Origin: an uncultured beta proteobacterium
GTDB lineage: Bacteria > Pseudomonadota > Gammaproteobacteria > Burkholderiales > Burkholderiaceae_C
Direction: 5' to 3'
Assembly: GCA_903886275.1 (NCBI GenBank)
Contig: CAISLN010000050.1
Location: 1 to 64,000 of the forward strand
DNA length: 64,000 bases
Shown piece by piece: positions 19,787 to 28,328 of this stretch (positions are counted from its first letter, which is position 1; each line of letters starts with the position of its first letter). The position numbers were made by a program, and so were the translations under genes. The notes below the pieces were generated by a model. The model saw only the letters and a program-made list of their open reading frames with translations, was not told where the DNA came from and made no database searches.

Positions 19787-20185
19787 ATGCATACCACCGT
19801 ACACGTTCAAAACACCGCTGCCGACGCCCTTTCCCCCAAGGTCCGGCAGCGGTTGCTGGCCGTGCTGTTCGTCTCACCCGATCGCAGCTTTTACGCCAAC
19901 GAGATCATTGCTCTGGCGCAGTCCGGCACCGGTGCCGTGCAACGCGAACTGGCTTCGCTGGTAGACGCGGGGCTGGTCAGTGTGTGCAAGCAGGGCAACC
20001 AACGGCATTACCAGGCCGATGCATCCGCCCCTATCTATGCCGAACTGCGTGGACTGGTGCTCAAGACCATGGACAAATTGCCACACAAACACCCTGCCCC
20101 GCTAAACTCCAGCCCCTGCGCCCCTCCGAAGCCCTTTCATTGCACCGTACGCAAATCCGCGAGATTGCTTTGCGTCACCGCGTGA
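19787..20185 (+). CDS. Winged-helix DNA-binding protein, probably truncated
   Basis: A 132-residue frame. Residues about 8-95 form an ArsR/MarR-like winged helix of the type that precedes a nucleotidyltransferase domain in one-chain regulators (VLFVSPDRSFYANEIIALAQ, AVQRELASLVDAGLV, NQRHYQADASAPIYAELRG). After LVLKTMDK the sequence stops resembling that family: the last 40 residues (HPAPLNSSPCAPPKPFH) overlap the next gene's start in another frame. I read it as the N-terminal piece of a longer wHTH-nucleotidyltransferase protein, joined to unrelated DNA. Confidence 0.6.
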   Translation: MHTTVHVQNTAADALSPKVRQRLLAVLFVSPDRSFYANEIIALAQSGTGAVQRELASLVDAGLVSVCKQGNQRHYQADASAPIYAELRGLVLKTMDKLPHKHPAPLNSSPCAPPKPFHCTVRKSARLLCVTA

Positions 20186-20406
20186 GTGGGGTGCGGGTGT
20201 TTGGCTCGGCGCTGCATGGCGATGATGCCGATGGCAGCGATCTCGATTTGTTGGTGGACACCACCGTGGATATCACCTTGTTCGATCTAGGTGGTATGCA
20301 AGACGAGTTGGAACAACTTATGGGCGTGCCGGTCGATGTGGTCACGCCCAAGGACTTGCCTGCAGCATTCCGTGCGCAGGTAATGACCGAAGCCTGCCTT
20401 GTATGA
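20116..20406 (+). CDS. MNT-type nucleotidyltransferase (MntA-like antitoxin)
   Basis: About 96 residues of a minimal nucleotidyltransferase. The active-site motif is GSALHGDDADGSDLDLLVD (GSX-type followed by SDxDL), and the C-terminus is GVPVDVVTPKDLP. In MNT/HEPN toxin-antitoxin systems this enzyme blocks the HEPN RNase by adding AMP to it. The family usually starts MRPSEAL; here the equivalent codon is CTG (20116), and no ATG or GTG precedes the fold in frame, so the start is degenerate or non-standard. The HEPN partner begins 4 bases before its stop but is cut short. Confidence 0.7.
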   Translation: MRPSEALSLHRTQIREIALRHRVSGVRVFGSALHGDDADGSDLDLLVDTTVDITLFDLGGMQDELEQLMGVPVDVVTPKDLPAAFRAQVMTEACLV

Positions 20407-20516
20407 ACGAAAACCGGTTGCCTGACGACCTCTCGCATATGCGGCAGGCGGTTTCAGATGCCTGCGGCTTTATTGAAGGCTGCTCAAAAGACGACTTCCT
20501 AAAGGACAAGCCTTAG
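20403..20516 (+). pseudogene. Truncated HEPN-domain toxin (HepT-like)
   Basis: ATG 20403 overlaps the nucleotidyltransferase stop. It encodes MNENRLPDDLSHMRQAVSDA and then CGFIEGCSKDDFLKDKP before TAG. This is the first helix of a HepT/DUF86 protein, normally 110-145 residues. The catalytic RxxxxH motif, which lies further on, is missing. The loss coincides with a junction to an unrelated minus-strand remnant at about 20517. Confidence 0.75.
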
Positions 20517-20522
20517 TCCGGA

Positions 20523-20715
20523 TTACTGCGTCACGCGCTTGAGGCGAATCTGCACGTGCACGACGATGAAGCCGTCCGGTCGGACCATGGGCAGCTCTTT
20601 CACCTCCAGCTATTTCAATGCGCGAACCCATTCGCTGAGTTTTTTGAAGCCGTCGTTGCGCGTATCAAAGGCCGGATCCATCTTGCTGATGTGGGCTGCC
20701 GACACCGGATTTAAA
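20523..20715 (-). pseudogene. Remnant of an OST-HTH/LOTUS-domain C-terminus
   Basis: Read on the minus strand the frame gives AAHISKMDPAFDTRNDGFKK LSEWVRALK, a TAG (20612-20610), then LEVKELPMVRPDG and VHVQIRLKRVTQ to TAA. The pattern (FD.RN.GF.KLS..VR, then a final RLKR strand) resembles the RNA-binding OST-HTH domain that closes many NYN-nuclease proteins. There is no N-terminal nuclease part. It is a broken leftover; the assignment is by eye. Confidence 0.5.
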
Positions 20716-20737
20716 CGGAAATTGAAAGCGGTTTGCT

Positions 20738-21151
20738 TCAGCGATAGCCGACAAACAAAATGGCCACATTGACGGCCAGCGCTGCGGCCCAGACCGAGGT
20801 GCGCAGCCTGGGCAAATCGGCCACGTACATCATGATGTAGACCATGCGCAGCACGACAAACAAGAAGGCCAGCAGGTCCAAGCGCCCCTGGTGCGCGCCG
20901 AGTTGGTGGGCAATGAGCACGGCACCGATAAAGAAGGACAAGGCCTCAAAGGAATTGGCCTGCGCTGCGTTGGCGCGTGCCCGCCAGTCGGTCTGCCGGG
21001 CGAGCCAGGCGCGCGGATTGGCATTGTCAAAACCGCCCTGTTTCGCCGACTTGGTGAACATGCCCCACTTGGCAATGCCGGCGCAAACAATGGGCAACAG
21101 GGCGGCCAACAAAACACACCAGTAGGCCAGGGTAAAGCTTGCGTAGGGCAT
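20738..21151 (-). CDS. MAPEG family membrane protein
   Basis: A 137-residue protein with four membrane helices. The conserved ANPRAWLARQTDWRARANAAQ and NSFEALSFFIGAVLIA segments mark the bacterial MAPEG (membrane-associated eicosanoid/glutathione metabolism) family. In bacteria these are presumed glutathione-linked; the activity is not known here. It lies 26 bases after recR on the same strand and is probably the last gene of the dnaX-ybaB-recR operon. Confidence 0.88.
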   Translation of the reverse strand: MPYASFTLAYWCVLLAALLPIVCAGIAKWGMFTKSAKQGGFDNANPRAWLARQTDWRARANAAQANSFEALSFFIGAVLIAHQLGAHQGRLDLLAFLFVVLRMVYIMMYVADLPRLRTSVWAAALAVNVAILFVGYR

Positions 21152-21177
21152 GGTATTTCAGGCTTTCCAATAAAGTC

Positions 21178-21768
21178 TTAGCGCCGGTCCACCAGCGCGT
21201 GGGCAATGGTGCCCAGGTCCACATATTCCAACTCGCTGCCCACCGGCACGCCGCGTGCAAGGCGCGTGGGCTTGATGCCCCTGGCCTTGAGCGCCTCGCT
21301 GATCACATGGGCCGTGGCCTCGCCCTCGGCGGTGAAGTTGGTGGCCAAAATCACCTCTTGGACCACACCATCACAGGCCCGCTCGAACAGTTTTTTCAGA
21401 CCCAGCTCATGCGGGCCTATGCCGTCTAGCGGACTGAGCTTGCCCATCAGCACAAAGTACAGGCCCTTGTAGGCTGCGGTGCGCTCCAACGCTGCTTGGT
21501 CGGCCGGCGTCTCCACCACACACAGCTTGCTGTGGTCGCGCTTTTCATCCATGCAGGTGGCGCACACTGCATGCTCGGTAAACGTGTTGCAGAAATCGCA
21601 ATGCTGCGTCAGCTTGCAGGCATCGTCGAGCGCACGCGCCAGATGCTGCGCGGCGGCGCGGTCGTGTTGCAACAAATAAAAGGCCATGCGCTGCGCCGAC
21701 TTCACGCCCACGCCGGGCAGGCGCTTCAAGGCCTGAATCAGCGCGTCTAGCGAATGGGCGTCGGACAT
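21178..21768 (-). CDS. recR: Recombination protein RecR
   Basis: A 196-residue partner of RecF/RecO in loading RecA at gaps. It has an N-terminal helix-hairpin-helix ([20 protein letters not shown]), a four-Cys zinc site (CDFC and CATC, with Cys57/60/69/72), and a Toprim domain ending with the conserved [19 protein letters not shown] 21768 ([10 protein letters not shown]) is preferred over an in-frame TTG 12 bases upstream. Confidence 0.97.
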   Translation of the reverse strand: MSDAHSLDALIQALKRLPGVGVKSAQRMAFYLLQHDRAAAQHLARALDDACKLTQHCDFCNTFTEHAVCATCMDEKRDHSKLCVVETPADQAALERTAAYKGLYFVLMGKLSPLDGIGPHELGLKKLFERACDGVVQEVILATNFTAEGEATAHVISEALKARGIKPTRLARGVPVGSELEYVDLGTIAHALVDRR

Positions 21769-21782
21769 GCGCGGCTGCAAAA

Positions 21783-22115
21783 TCAGAACGGGAACTTCAT
21801 GCCACCGGGCAACCCTGGCATGCCGGCGGTGATCTTGCCCATCTTTTCGGTCGAGGTTTCTTCTGCCTTGCGCACGGCGGCGTTAAAGGCAGCAGCTACC
21901 AGGTCTTCGAGCATGTCCTTGTCGTCGGCCAGCAGGCTGGGGTCTATGGTGATGCGCTTGACCTCGTGCTTGCAGGTCATGGTGACCTTGACCAGACCGG
22001 CGCCAGACTCACCGCTGACCTCGATATTACCCAGCTCGTCCTGGGCCTTCTTCATGTTGTCCTGCATCGCCTGGGCTTGCTTCATCAGGCCGGAGAGTTG
22101 TCCTTTGTTGAACAT
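21783..22115 (-). CDS. ybaB: YbaB/EbfC nucleoid-associated protein
   Basis: A 110-residue homodimeric DNA-binding protein with the helix-rich start [20 protein letters not shown] and the central beta-sheet [20 protein letters not shown]. It sits between dnaX and recR, its usual place, 29 bases from dnaX and 14 from recR. Confidence 0.95.
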   Translation of the reverse strand: MFNKGQLSGLMKQAQAMQDNMKKAQDELGNIEVSGESGAGLVKVTMTCKHEVKRITIDPSLLADDKDMLEDLVAAAFNAAVRKAEETSTEKMGKITAGMPGLPGGMKFPF

Positions 22116-22144
22116 GGTTTTTCCTTCAAGGGGTTTTAAAAAAA

Positions 22145-24139
22145 TTAGAGTGGCTTCAAGGAACCGGGCACGATTTTCGCGCCAAAGTCCCGCATCATCG
22201 TCTGCACAAACGGATCGTCCAGAATAATTTTTTCCGCTGCACGCTGCTTTTCTTCAGAGGCGGCCGCGTTGCGCCGCGCCGGGCAGTCCGTCACGCGGCC
22301 TATCTCCACCGCCAGTTTGGCCTCAAAACCGGCATTGCGCAGCGCGTTGCTCAGGCGCTCACGCGAACCTGGCTGGTTGAGCGTCTCGCGCTCCACGCGC
22401 AGCAGCCATTGGTCGGTATCGCGCGCCACCAGTTGCGACTGCAAAGCCAGCTCGCGCACCATGGCCGTAATCGCCTCGGCCGCCACCAGTTGCTGCACCG
22501 TGGCATACCAGAAGTCGCCCTCCTCATCCGGGATCAACACCGGTGCGGACGGGCTGAGCGCCAGGTCCACGCGCGACTCCGCTTGCTCGCGCACCGGCAT
22601 GGCCAGCACCAGAGTGAGCGGCACCCCAAGGTGCACAGGCGCATCGTCTTCGTCCGCAGGCGCATCCGCATGGGGGCCGCTATCGAGCACCGAGAGCATC
22701 TGCCCGGCCGGAATGCCGTCGTGTGGGGCCACCGCCTGCGCAGTGGGTACGGGTGCGGGCTGTGGTTTTTCAAGCGGCGCCCCTGCCTCAGGCTGCGCCG
22801 GATCGTCTTCCCAGGGCTGAACCGGCCTGGCCACAGCAGCTGGTGCTGGAAGTGGCGTTGGCGTTGGTGGTGGTGCGATCACGACCGCTGCGCGTGGCGT
22901 GGCGACTGCCACCGGCTCGGAAATGACGGGAGCTGCGCTGACCGCCGCTGGTGCGACCGGGCGAGGTGCCAGCACAGCGGCAGGCGCCGCCGGTGCGCCA
23001 GCCCGCGGCTCAGTGCGCGTCAGAGTTTTTTTTTCAGCCGATGGTTTGAAGGCCAGCAGGCGCAACAGCACCATGGTCAGCGCCGCGTATTCATCGGGTG
23101 CCAGGCCCAGGTCGGCGCGCCCGTGCAGACAGATGCTGTAGAGCAGCTGTGTCTCGTCCACCGGCATCAAAGCGGCCAGACGCGCCAGATCGGCGGCCTC
23201 GGGGTCGGACTCGTCACCGCCCACCGGTCCGGCCACCTGCAACACCGCCATGCGCTGCAAGACGGTGGACATTTCTTCCAGCGTGGAGGCCGCACTCAGG
23301 CCGTTCAGGCGCAGCGTCTCGGAGGTCTCCACCACACAGCGGCCGTCACCGTTGGCCAGCGCCTCAATCAGGCGAAACACATAGCTGCGGTCCACACTGC
23401 CCAGCATTTGGCGCACGCTGGCCTCTTGCAGTTCGCCGTTGCCAAAGGCAATCGCCTGGTCGGCAAGGCTGAGCGCATCGCGCATGGAGCCGCGCGCGGC
23501 ACGCGCCAGCAGGCGCAGGGCCTGCACATCGGCACTCACATTCTCCAAGCGCAGCACCTGCTCCAGATGCTCGCGAATGGTCTCTGGGGCCATGGGCCGC
23601 AGGTTGAACTGCAGGCAGCGCGACAACACCGTGACCGGCACCTTTTGCGGATCGGTGGTGGCGAGCACAAATTTCAAATACTCGGGCGGCTCTTCCAGCG
23701 TCTTCAACATGGCGTTAAAGGCCGTGTTGGTGAGCATGTGCACCTCGTCGATCATGAAGACCTTGAAGCGCCCCTGCACCGGCTTGTAGACCGCTTGTTC
23801 GAGCAGGGCCTGCACCTCGTCCACACCGCGATTGGAGGCGGCATCGAGCTCGGTGTAATCCACAAAGCGGCCGCTGTCGATGTCGGTACAGGCCTGACAG
23901 ACGCCGCAAGGGGTGGCGGTAATGCCGCCCCTGCCGTCCGCGCCCTGGCAGTTGAGCGACTTGGCCAGAATGCGCGACACCGTGGTCTTGCCCACGCCGC
24001 GCGTTCCGGTGAACAAATAGGCATGGTGCAGGCGCTGGGTGGTGAGCGCATTGCTCAGGGCCTGCACCACATGGTCCTGGCCCACCATTTCGGTGAAGTT
24101 GCGGGGACGGTACTTGCGGGCGAGCACGAGATAGGACAT
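22145..24139 (-). CDS. dnaX: DNA polymerase III subunits tau (and probably gamma)
   Basis: The clamp-loader ATPase that also links the polymerase cores. Walker A is GTRGVGKT (45-52), the zinc module has Cys64/78/81/84, the Walker B region is MIDEVHML, and an SRC-type motif [10 protein letters not shown] is present. Domains I-III end near residue 365. A long Pro/Ala-rich linker follows (about 375-530), then the tau-specific C-terminus. The full product is 664 residues. At codons 369-372 the minus strand reads GAA AAA AAA ACT, a run of nine A. A shift of -1 there would give a stop after five more residues, producing a gamma-like form of 376 residues that keeps the whole loader part. It starts an operon with ybaB and recR. 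Confidence 0.96.
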   Translation of the reverse strand: MSYLVLARKYRPRNFTEMVGQDHVVQALSNALTTQRLHHAYLFTGTRGVGKTTVSRILAKSLNCQGADGRGGITATPCGVCQACTDIDSGRFVDYTELDAASNRGVDEVQALLEQAVYKPVQGRFKVFMIDEVHMLTNTAFNAMLKTLEEPPEYLKFVLATTDPQKVPVTVLSRCLQFNLRPMAPETIREHLEQVLRLENVSADVQALRLLARAARGSMRDALSLADQAIAFGNGELQEASVRQMLGSVDRSYVFRLIEALANGDGRCVVETSETLRLNGLSAASTLEEMSTVLQRMAVLQVAGPVGGDESDPEAADLARLAALMPVDETQLLYSICLHGRADLGLAPDEYAALTMVLLRLLAFKPSAEKKTLTRTEPRAGAPAAPAAVLAPRPVAPAAVSAAPVISEPVAVATPRAAVVIAPPPTPTPLPAPAAVARPVQPWEDDPAQPEAGAPLEKPQPAPVPTAQAVAPHDGIPAGQMLSVLDSGPHADAPADEDDAPVHLGVPLTLVLAMPVREQAESRVDLALSPSAPVLIPDEEGDFWYATVQQLVAAEAITAMVRELALQSQLVARDTDQWLLRVERETLNQPGSRERLSNALRNAGFEAKLAVEIGRVTDCPARRNAAASEEKQRAAEKIILDDPFVQTMMRDFGAKIVPGSLKPL
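23026..23034 (-). promoter_or_regulatory. A9 slippery run in dnaX, candidate frameshift or slippage site
   Basis: Nine consecutive A in the coding strand at the domain III/linker boundary. The -1 frame continues AAC TCT GAC GCG CAC TGA and the +1 frame CTC TGA, so both end at once. An AGCC...GGCT pairing a few bases downstream could form a small hairpin. Confidence 0.5.
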
Positions 24140-24213
24140 GCGCCGATTCTACGGGCTTGGCCAATGGTGCCGGCTTATTGCACGGCGCGCAGCAGCGGCG
24201 CAAAGCGGTCGAT

Positions 24214-24219
24214 TACAAT
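24214..24219 (+). promoter_or_regulatory. Probable -10 box of the SRP RNA gene
   Basis: TACAAT lies 5 bases before the predicted RNA 5' end. No good -35 hexamer stands at the normal spacing. Confidence 0.45.
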
Positions 24220-24223
24220 ATGC

Positions 24224-24322
24224 GTTGACGGGCCTCCTCGCATGGGGAAGCGGCCAACCGGGTCAGGTGGGGAACCAAGCAGCCCTAACTGCAGAGCCAG
24301 TGCCGAGGTAAGGCTCGTCAAC
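24224..24322 (+). ncRNA. ffs: 4.5S RNA, small bacterial signal recognition particle RNA
   Basis: About 99 bases. The ends pair (GTTGACGGGCCT at 24224 with AGGCTCGTCAAC at 24311). The apical SRP domain is recognisable: GGTCAGGTGGGGAACCAAGC followed by AGCCCT corresponds to the Ffh-binding symmetric and asymmetric loops with the GGAA-type tetraloop. Divergent from dnaX, a common arrangement. The 125 bases between it and the lon stop show no clear terminator. Confidence 0.92.
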
Positions 24323-24447
24323 CTCATTCAGACTTCCTTGCGAAACTCCCCCACCCAGGAGTCGGCGCAGGCAGACACCCCCCATCGGATAAAGTTCTTG
24401 GCTGTTGCGTAGTGCGGCCTTCGCCAGCGTGCAAGGGGTCACTGCGT

Positions 24448-26853
24448 TCAGGGCTTGCTGTCTTGAACAATGGCGGCGCGCATGGCCTGGTCCACGTCCT
24501 CCAACAGGATGAATTCCAGTTGCGCGCGCACCGAGGCGGGCAGTTCCTCCAGATCCTTGCGGTTGCGCGCCGGCAGCAGCACCCGCTGTATGCCTGCGGC
24601 GGCAGCGGCCAGAACCTTCTCCTTGATGCCACCCACCGGCAGCACCAGCCCGCGCAGGCTGATCTCACCGGTCATGGCCACATGGTGGTCCACCGGGCGG
24701 TCCAAAAACAACGAGCTCAGGGCAATCAACATGGCCACGCCCGCACTCGGTCCATCCTTGGGAATGGCGCCCGCGGGCACATGCACATGCACGTCCACCT
24801 TGTCGAAGGCCACAGACCCCAGCCCCAGGCCCTGGGCGCGCGCCTTCAACAGGGTCAGCGCGGCCTGGGCAGACTCCTTCATCACATCACCCAACTGGCC
24901 GGTGAGAATCAGCCTGCCGCTGCCGGCCATGCGCGAAGCCTCGATAAACAAAATGTCGCCCCCCACCGGCGTCCAGGCCAGGCCGGTCGCCACGCCGGGC
25001 AGGCCGCAGCGCAGGGCCAACTCGTCTTCAAACAGTGCAGGCCCCAGGATGTCTGGCAATCCGGCCGCTGTCACCTGTACCTCGGTGGCCAGGCCTTCTG
25101 CGATCTGCATGGCCGCATGGCGACACAGGGCGGCAATCTGGCGCTCCAGGCCGCGCACACCGGCCTCGCGCGTGTAGTCGCGAATGATGCGCTCGACGGC
25201 CGCATCCTCCAGCGCAAACTGATTCGGCAGAAGTCCGCAGGCCTCGCACTGGCGTGACACCAGGTACTTGCGGGCGATGGCAAATTTCTCCTCGCGCGTG
25301 TAGCCACTGAGCTGAAGCACCTCCATGCGGTCACGCAGCGGTCCGGCCAGCGTGTCCAAGGTGTTGGCAGTGGCAATAAACATCACCTGCGACAGGTCGA
25401 AGGGCAGCGCCAGGTAGTTGTCGCGAAAGGCCTTGTTCTGCTCAGGGTCCAGCAGTTCGAGCAGTGCCGCAGCAGGGTCGCCATGCATGCCCACGCCCAC
25501 CTTATCGACCTCGTCGAGCAGCATGACGCAGTCGCGCGTGCCCACTTTGCGCAGGGCCTGTATCACATTGCCGGGCAGCGCACCCACATAGGTGCGGCGG
25601 TGGCCGCGCAACTCCGCCTCATCGTGCACGCCGCCCAGCGACACCCGCACGAACTTGCGGCCCATGCACCGGGCGATGGACTGGCCCAGCGAGGTCTTGC
25701 CTACCCCCGGCGGCCCCACCAGACACAAAATGGGGCCGTGACCACCGGGCTTCAATTTGTGCACGGCCAGAAATTCAAGAATACGTTTCTTGACTTTTTC
25801 CAGCCCGAAATGGTCCTGCTCCAACAGGGCGCGGGCCTGGGCGACATCGATGTCCAGCGGTGCGGGCGCAGGCCACGGCAGCTCAACCAACCACTCCAGG
25901 TAGGCACGCACGGTGGAATATTCGGCCGAGGCATCCGACATGCGCTGCAGCCGCGTGAGCTCCTTGCGGGCCTGGGTAAGCACCTCCTGTGGCATGCCAC
26001 AAGCCTCGATTTGCTGGCGCAACTCTTCCACCTCCACCGCCTCGCGCTCATCCAGACCCAACTCCTTTTGGATCGCCTTGAGCTGTTCGCGCAAAAGGAA
26101 TTCGCGCTCGCGTTGACCGACGCTGGCCTTGGTGCGCTGGCCAATGTCGCGCGAGAGTTGCAGCACCTCGATGCGATGGGCCAGCAGGCCCAACAAGCGG
26201 TCTTGGCGGGGCCGCAGCGCGGCGTCCTCCAGCAGGCTTTGGCGCTCCTGCAACTTGAGGTCGAGGTGGCCCGCCACCAGGTCCGCCAGCAGGCCAGGCG
26301 CGTCGGTAGCCTCAATCGCATTGAGCATTTCCTGTGGAACATGGGGCAACAGCTGCAAGGCCTGCAACGCGCTTTCCTTGAGCTGCAGATGGCGGGCTTC
26401 AATTTCCTTGTCGCCCATGTCGCCTTGTTCGCCGATGCGCTCCACAAGGGCCACCAGATAGGGGTAGCCGCTCAGATAGTCCAGCACGCGAAAGCGCTGC
26501 TGCCCCTGGCAAATGATGTAGTGGTCGCCGTCCGGCGTGGTGACGCAGCGCAGCAGGCTGGCAACACAACCCACGGGTGCCAGATCGCCGGGTCCCGGCG
26601 ACTCCACCATGGGGTCGGTCTGCAGCAGGATGCCAACGGCTTGCCCGGTATTTGCCGCCAGTTCGGCGGCCTCCACAGACGCCTTTCTGCCTATGGCAAT
26701 GGGCACCACCATGCCCGGAAAAAGCACCATATTGCGCACCGGTATCAGCAACAGCGCATTGGGTGGCAGTTGGCGCGCCAAGGCATCACGCTCCGACGCT
26801 GGCACTGCGACGCCGACTCCTGCGCCTTCCAGAGAGTGAGAAGCTTGTTGCAC
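24448..26853 (-). CDS. lon: Lon-type ATP-dependent protease
   Basis: A cytoplasmic AAA+ protease of 801 residues from GTG 26853. That start has AAAGGA seven bases upstream; the open frame before it is not Lon-like. It has an N-terminal LON substrate domain (ALLLIPVRNMVLFPGMVVPI), a coiled coil (about 240-310), and Walker A GPPGVGKT (380-387). The protease domain has catalytic Ser703 in PKDGPSAGVAM and Lys746 in GGIKEK. It is complete. It is probably a second Lon, since beta-proteobacteria keep a housekeeping copy next to clpX, which is not here. It is divergent from the Memo-AMMECR1 gene, with a palindrome between them that recurs at the BON genes. Confidence 0.93.
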   Translation of the reverse strand: MQQASHSLEGAGVGVAVPASERDALARQLPPNALLLIPVRNMVLFPGMVVPIAIGRKASVEAAELAANTGQAVGILLQTDPMVESPGPGDLAPVGCVASLLRCVTTPDGDHYIICQGQQRFRVLDYLSGYPYLVALVERIGEQGDMGDKEIEARHLQLKESALQALQLLPHVPQEMLNAIEATDAPGLLADLVAGHLDLKLQERQSLLEDAALRPRQDRLLGLLAHRIEVLQLSRDIGQRTKASVGQREREFLLREQLKAIQKELGLDEREAVEVEELRQQIEACGMPQEVLTQARKELTRLQRMSDASAEYSTVRAYLEWLVELPWPAPAPLDIDVAQARALLEQDHFGLEKVKKRILEFLAVHKLKPGGHGPILCLVGPPGVGKTSLGQSIARCMGRKFVRVSLGGVHDEAELRGHRRTYVGALPGNVIQALRKVGTRDCVMLLDEVDKVGVGMHGDPAAALLELLDPEQNKAFRDNYLALPFDLSQVMFIATANTLDTLAGPLRDRMEVLQLSGYTREEKFAIARKYLVSRQCEACGLLPNQFALEDAAVERIIRDYTREAGVRGLERQIAALCRHAAMQIAEGLATEVQVTAAGLPDILGPALFEDELALRCGLPGVATGLAWTPVGGDILFIEASRMAGSGRLILTGQLGDVMKESAQAALTLLKARAQGLGLGSVAFDKVDVHVHVPAGAIPKDGPSAGVAMLIALSSLFLDRPVDHHVAMTGEISLRGLVLPVGGIKEKVLAAAAAGIQRVLLPARNRKDLEELPASVRAQLEFILLEDVDQAMRAAIVQDSKP

Positions 26854-26904
26854 GGTGGGTCCTTTCTTCCAGCAGCACCAGACTATCGCTTCCCTATGGA
26901 GCCA

Positions 26905-26922
26905 CCTTGCCATTTCGCAAGG
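26905..26922. promoter_or_regulatory. Palindrome of the TTGYGAAT..RCAA type between lon and Memo
   Basis: CCTTGCCATTTCGCAAGG has 6-bp perfect arms. On the minus strand its core TTGCGAAATGGCAA differs by one base from the site at 32074. It is centred about 60 bases before the lon start and 53 before the Memo start. Confidence 0.55.
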
Positions 26923-26966
26923 GCTGCGACTGCACAGCGCGTAGGCTGAGCGTGTTGGAGGTATTC

Positions 26967-28328
26967 ATGCACTGCGTTCGTCAAGCCGCCGTCGTCGGCA
27001 CCTTCTACCCCGCCCAAAGGGATGCCTTGCTTCGCACGGTGCAGACCCTGCTAGACGCCGCAAAGCCCGATGCGGATGCAGCGGCTCCCAAGGCGCTGAT
27101 CGTGCCGCACGCGGGCTACAGCTACTCCGGCAGCACGGCCGCCATGGCCTATGCGCGCCTGGCCCTTAGCCGCAGCCTCATCCGGCGCGTGGTGCTGTTG
27201 GGCCCGGCGCACCGGTTGGCGCTGCAAGGTCTGGCGCTTCCCCATGCGACAGCGTTTGCCACACCGCTGGGAAATGTCGCGCTCGATGTGCCGTCGATGC
27301 ATGCGATTGCAAGCCTGCCGCAGGTGGTGCTCAGCGCCGCAGTCCACGCACAGGAGCATGCGCTGGAAGTCCAATTGCCTTTTTTGCAGACGCTGCTGGA
27401 TGACTTCAAACTGGTTCCTCTGGTGGTGGGTGATGCCAGCCCGGCAGAAGTGGCGCAGGTCTTGGAAATGCTGTGGGGTGGGCCAGAAACACTGCTCATC
27501 GTCAGTTCGGACCTCTCCCATTTTTTGCCCTATTCCGAGGCCCAGGCCCAAGACCAGCAAACGGTGCAGCAGATCCTGCAGCAAAACCCTTCACTCACGC
27601 ACCAACAGGCCTGCGGCGCCACGCCCGTAAATGGCCTGCTGCTGGCCGCGCACAGGCATGGCCTGTGCGCGCAGTTGCTGGGGCTGTGCAATTCGGGCGA
27701 CACCGCCGGCGACAAGGAGCGGGTGGTGGGCTACGCTGCGGTGGCATTCACGCAGGCAGGCATGGACGCGCAGGGGCCGGTATTGCTGCGCATCGCCCGC
27801 GCCTCCATTGCGCAGGCCCTGGGGCGCGGCCTCCCGTGCGCGACTGACGCACCCTGGCTGCAAGAATGGGGCGCCACCTTTGTCACCCTGAGCCAGCAGG
27901 GGGAGCTGCGCGGCTGCATAGGCACATTGCAGGCGCGTCGCCCCCTGCTAGAAGACATCCAGTCCAATGCCGTGGCCGCCGCGCTGCGAGACCCGCGCTT
28001 TGCACCCCTGACGGCGCAGGAGTTGGACAACACACAGATCGAAATCTCTGTGCTTTCTGCCCTGCAAGCCCTGGCGTTTTCGAGCGAGTCCGAGGCACTG
28101 GCGCAACTGCGTCCGGGCGTGGACGGCTTGGTGCTCGAATGGGGGCGCCACCATGCCACCTTCTTGCCCCAGGTCTGGGAGCAGTTGCCCACAGCGGCGC
28201 TGTTTTTGGCGCATCTCAAACACAAGGCCGGCCTGCCGGGCGACTTCTGGGCCAGCGATATACGGTTGCAGCGCTACACGGTGCGCACATTCAGTGAGCC
28301 CGAGCACACCGGCCAAGGAGCCACATGA
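26967..28328 (+). CDS. AmmeMemoRadiSam system proteins B (Memo) and A (AMMECR1), fused
   Basis: A 453-residue fusion. Residues 1-270 are a Memo domain, related to LigB-type dioxygenases but not shown to oxidise in bacteria, with AAVVGTFYPAQ, the metal-site-like VPHAGYSYSG and EHALEVQLPFLQ. Residues about 275-453 are an AMMECR1 domain with the hallmark LRGCIGTLQA. GGAGG stands six bases before ATG 26967. The stop overlaps the radical SAM gene by 4 bases (ATGA), so the three activities are made together. The system is named from co-occurrence across bacteria and archaea; its reaction is unknown. In many genomes A and B are separate genes. Confidence 0.92.
   Translation: MHCVRQAAVVGTFYPAQRDALLRTVQTLLDAAKPDADAAAPKALIVPHAGYSYSGSTAAMAYARLALSRSLIRRVVLLGPAHRLALQGLALPHATAFATPLGNVALDVPSMHAIASLPQVVLSAAVHAQEHALEVQLPFLQTLLDDFKLVPLVVGDASPAEVAQVLEMLWGGPETLLIVSSDLSHFLPYSEAQAQDQQTVQQILQQNPSLTHQQACGATPVNGLLLAAHRHGLCAQLLGLCNSGDTAGDKERVVGYAAVAFTQAGMDAQGPVLLRIARASIAQALGRGLPCATDAPWLQEWGATFVTLSQQGELRGCIGTLQARRPLLEDIQSNAVAAALRDPRFAPLTAQELDNTQIEISVLSALQALAFSSESEALAQLRPGVDGLVLEWGRHHATFLPQVWEQLPTAALFLAHLKHKAGLPGDFWASDIRLQRYTVRTFSEPEHTGQGAT

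Noticed and set aside
20539..20772. A 77-codon plus-strand frame after the HEPN remnant
   Set aside because: It runs opposite the OST-HTH-like relic and has no ribosome site or family resemblance.
22409..24412. A 667-codon open frame antisense to dnaX
   Set aside because: It mirrors a clear dnaX gene in GC-rich DNA, has no recognisable domain and is His/Gln/Arg-rich, as expected of an antisense shadow. The same holds for long frames opposite the membrane protein at 13.4-14.5 kb, pstB-phoU at 49.2-50.6 kb and glmM at 62.6-64.0 kb.
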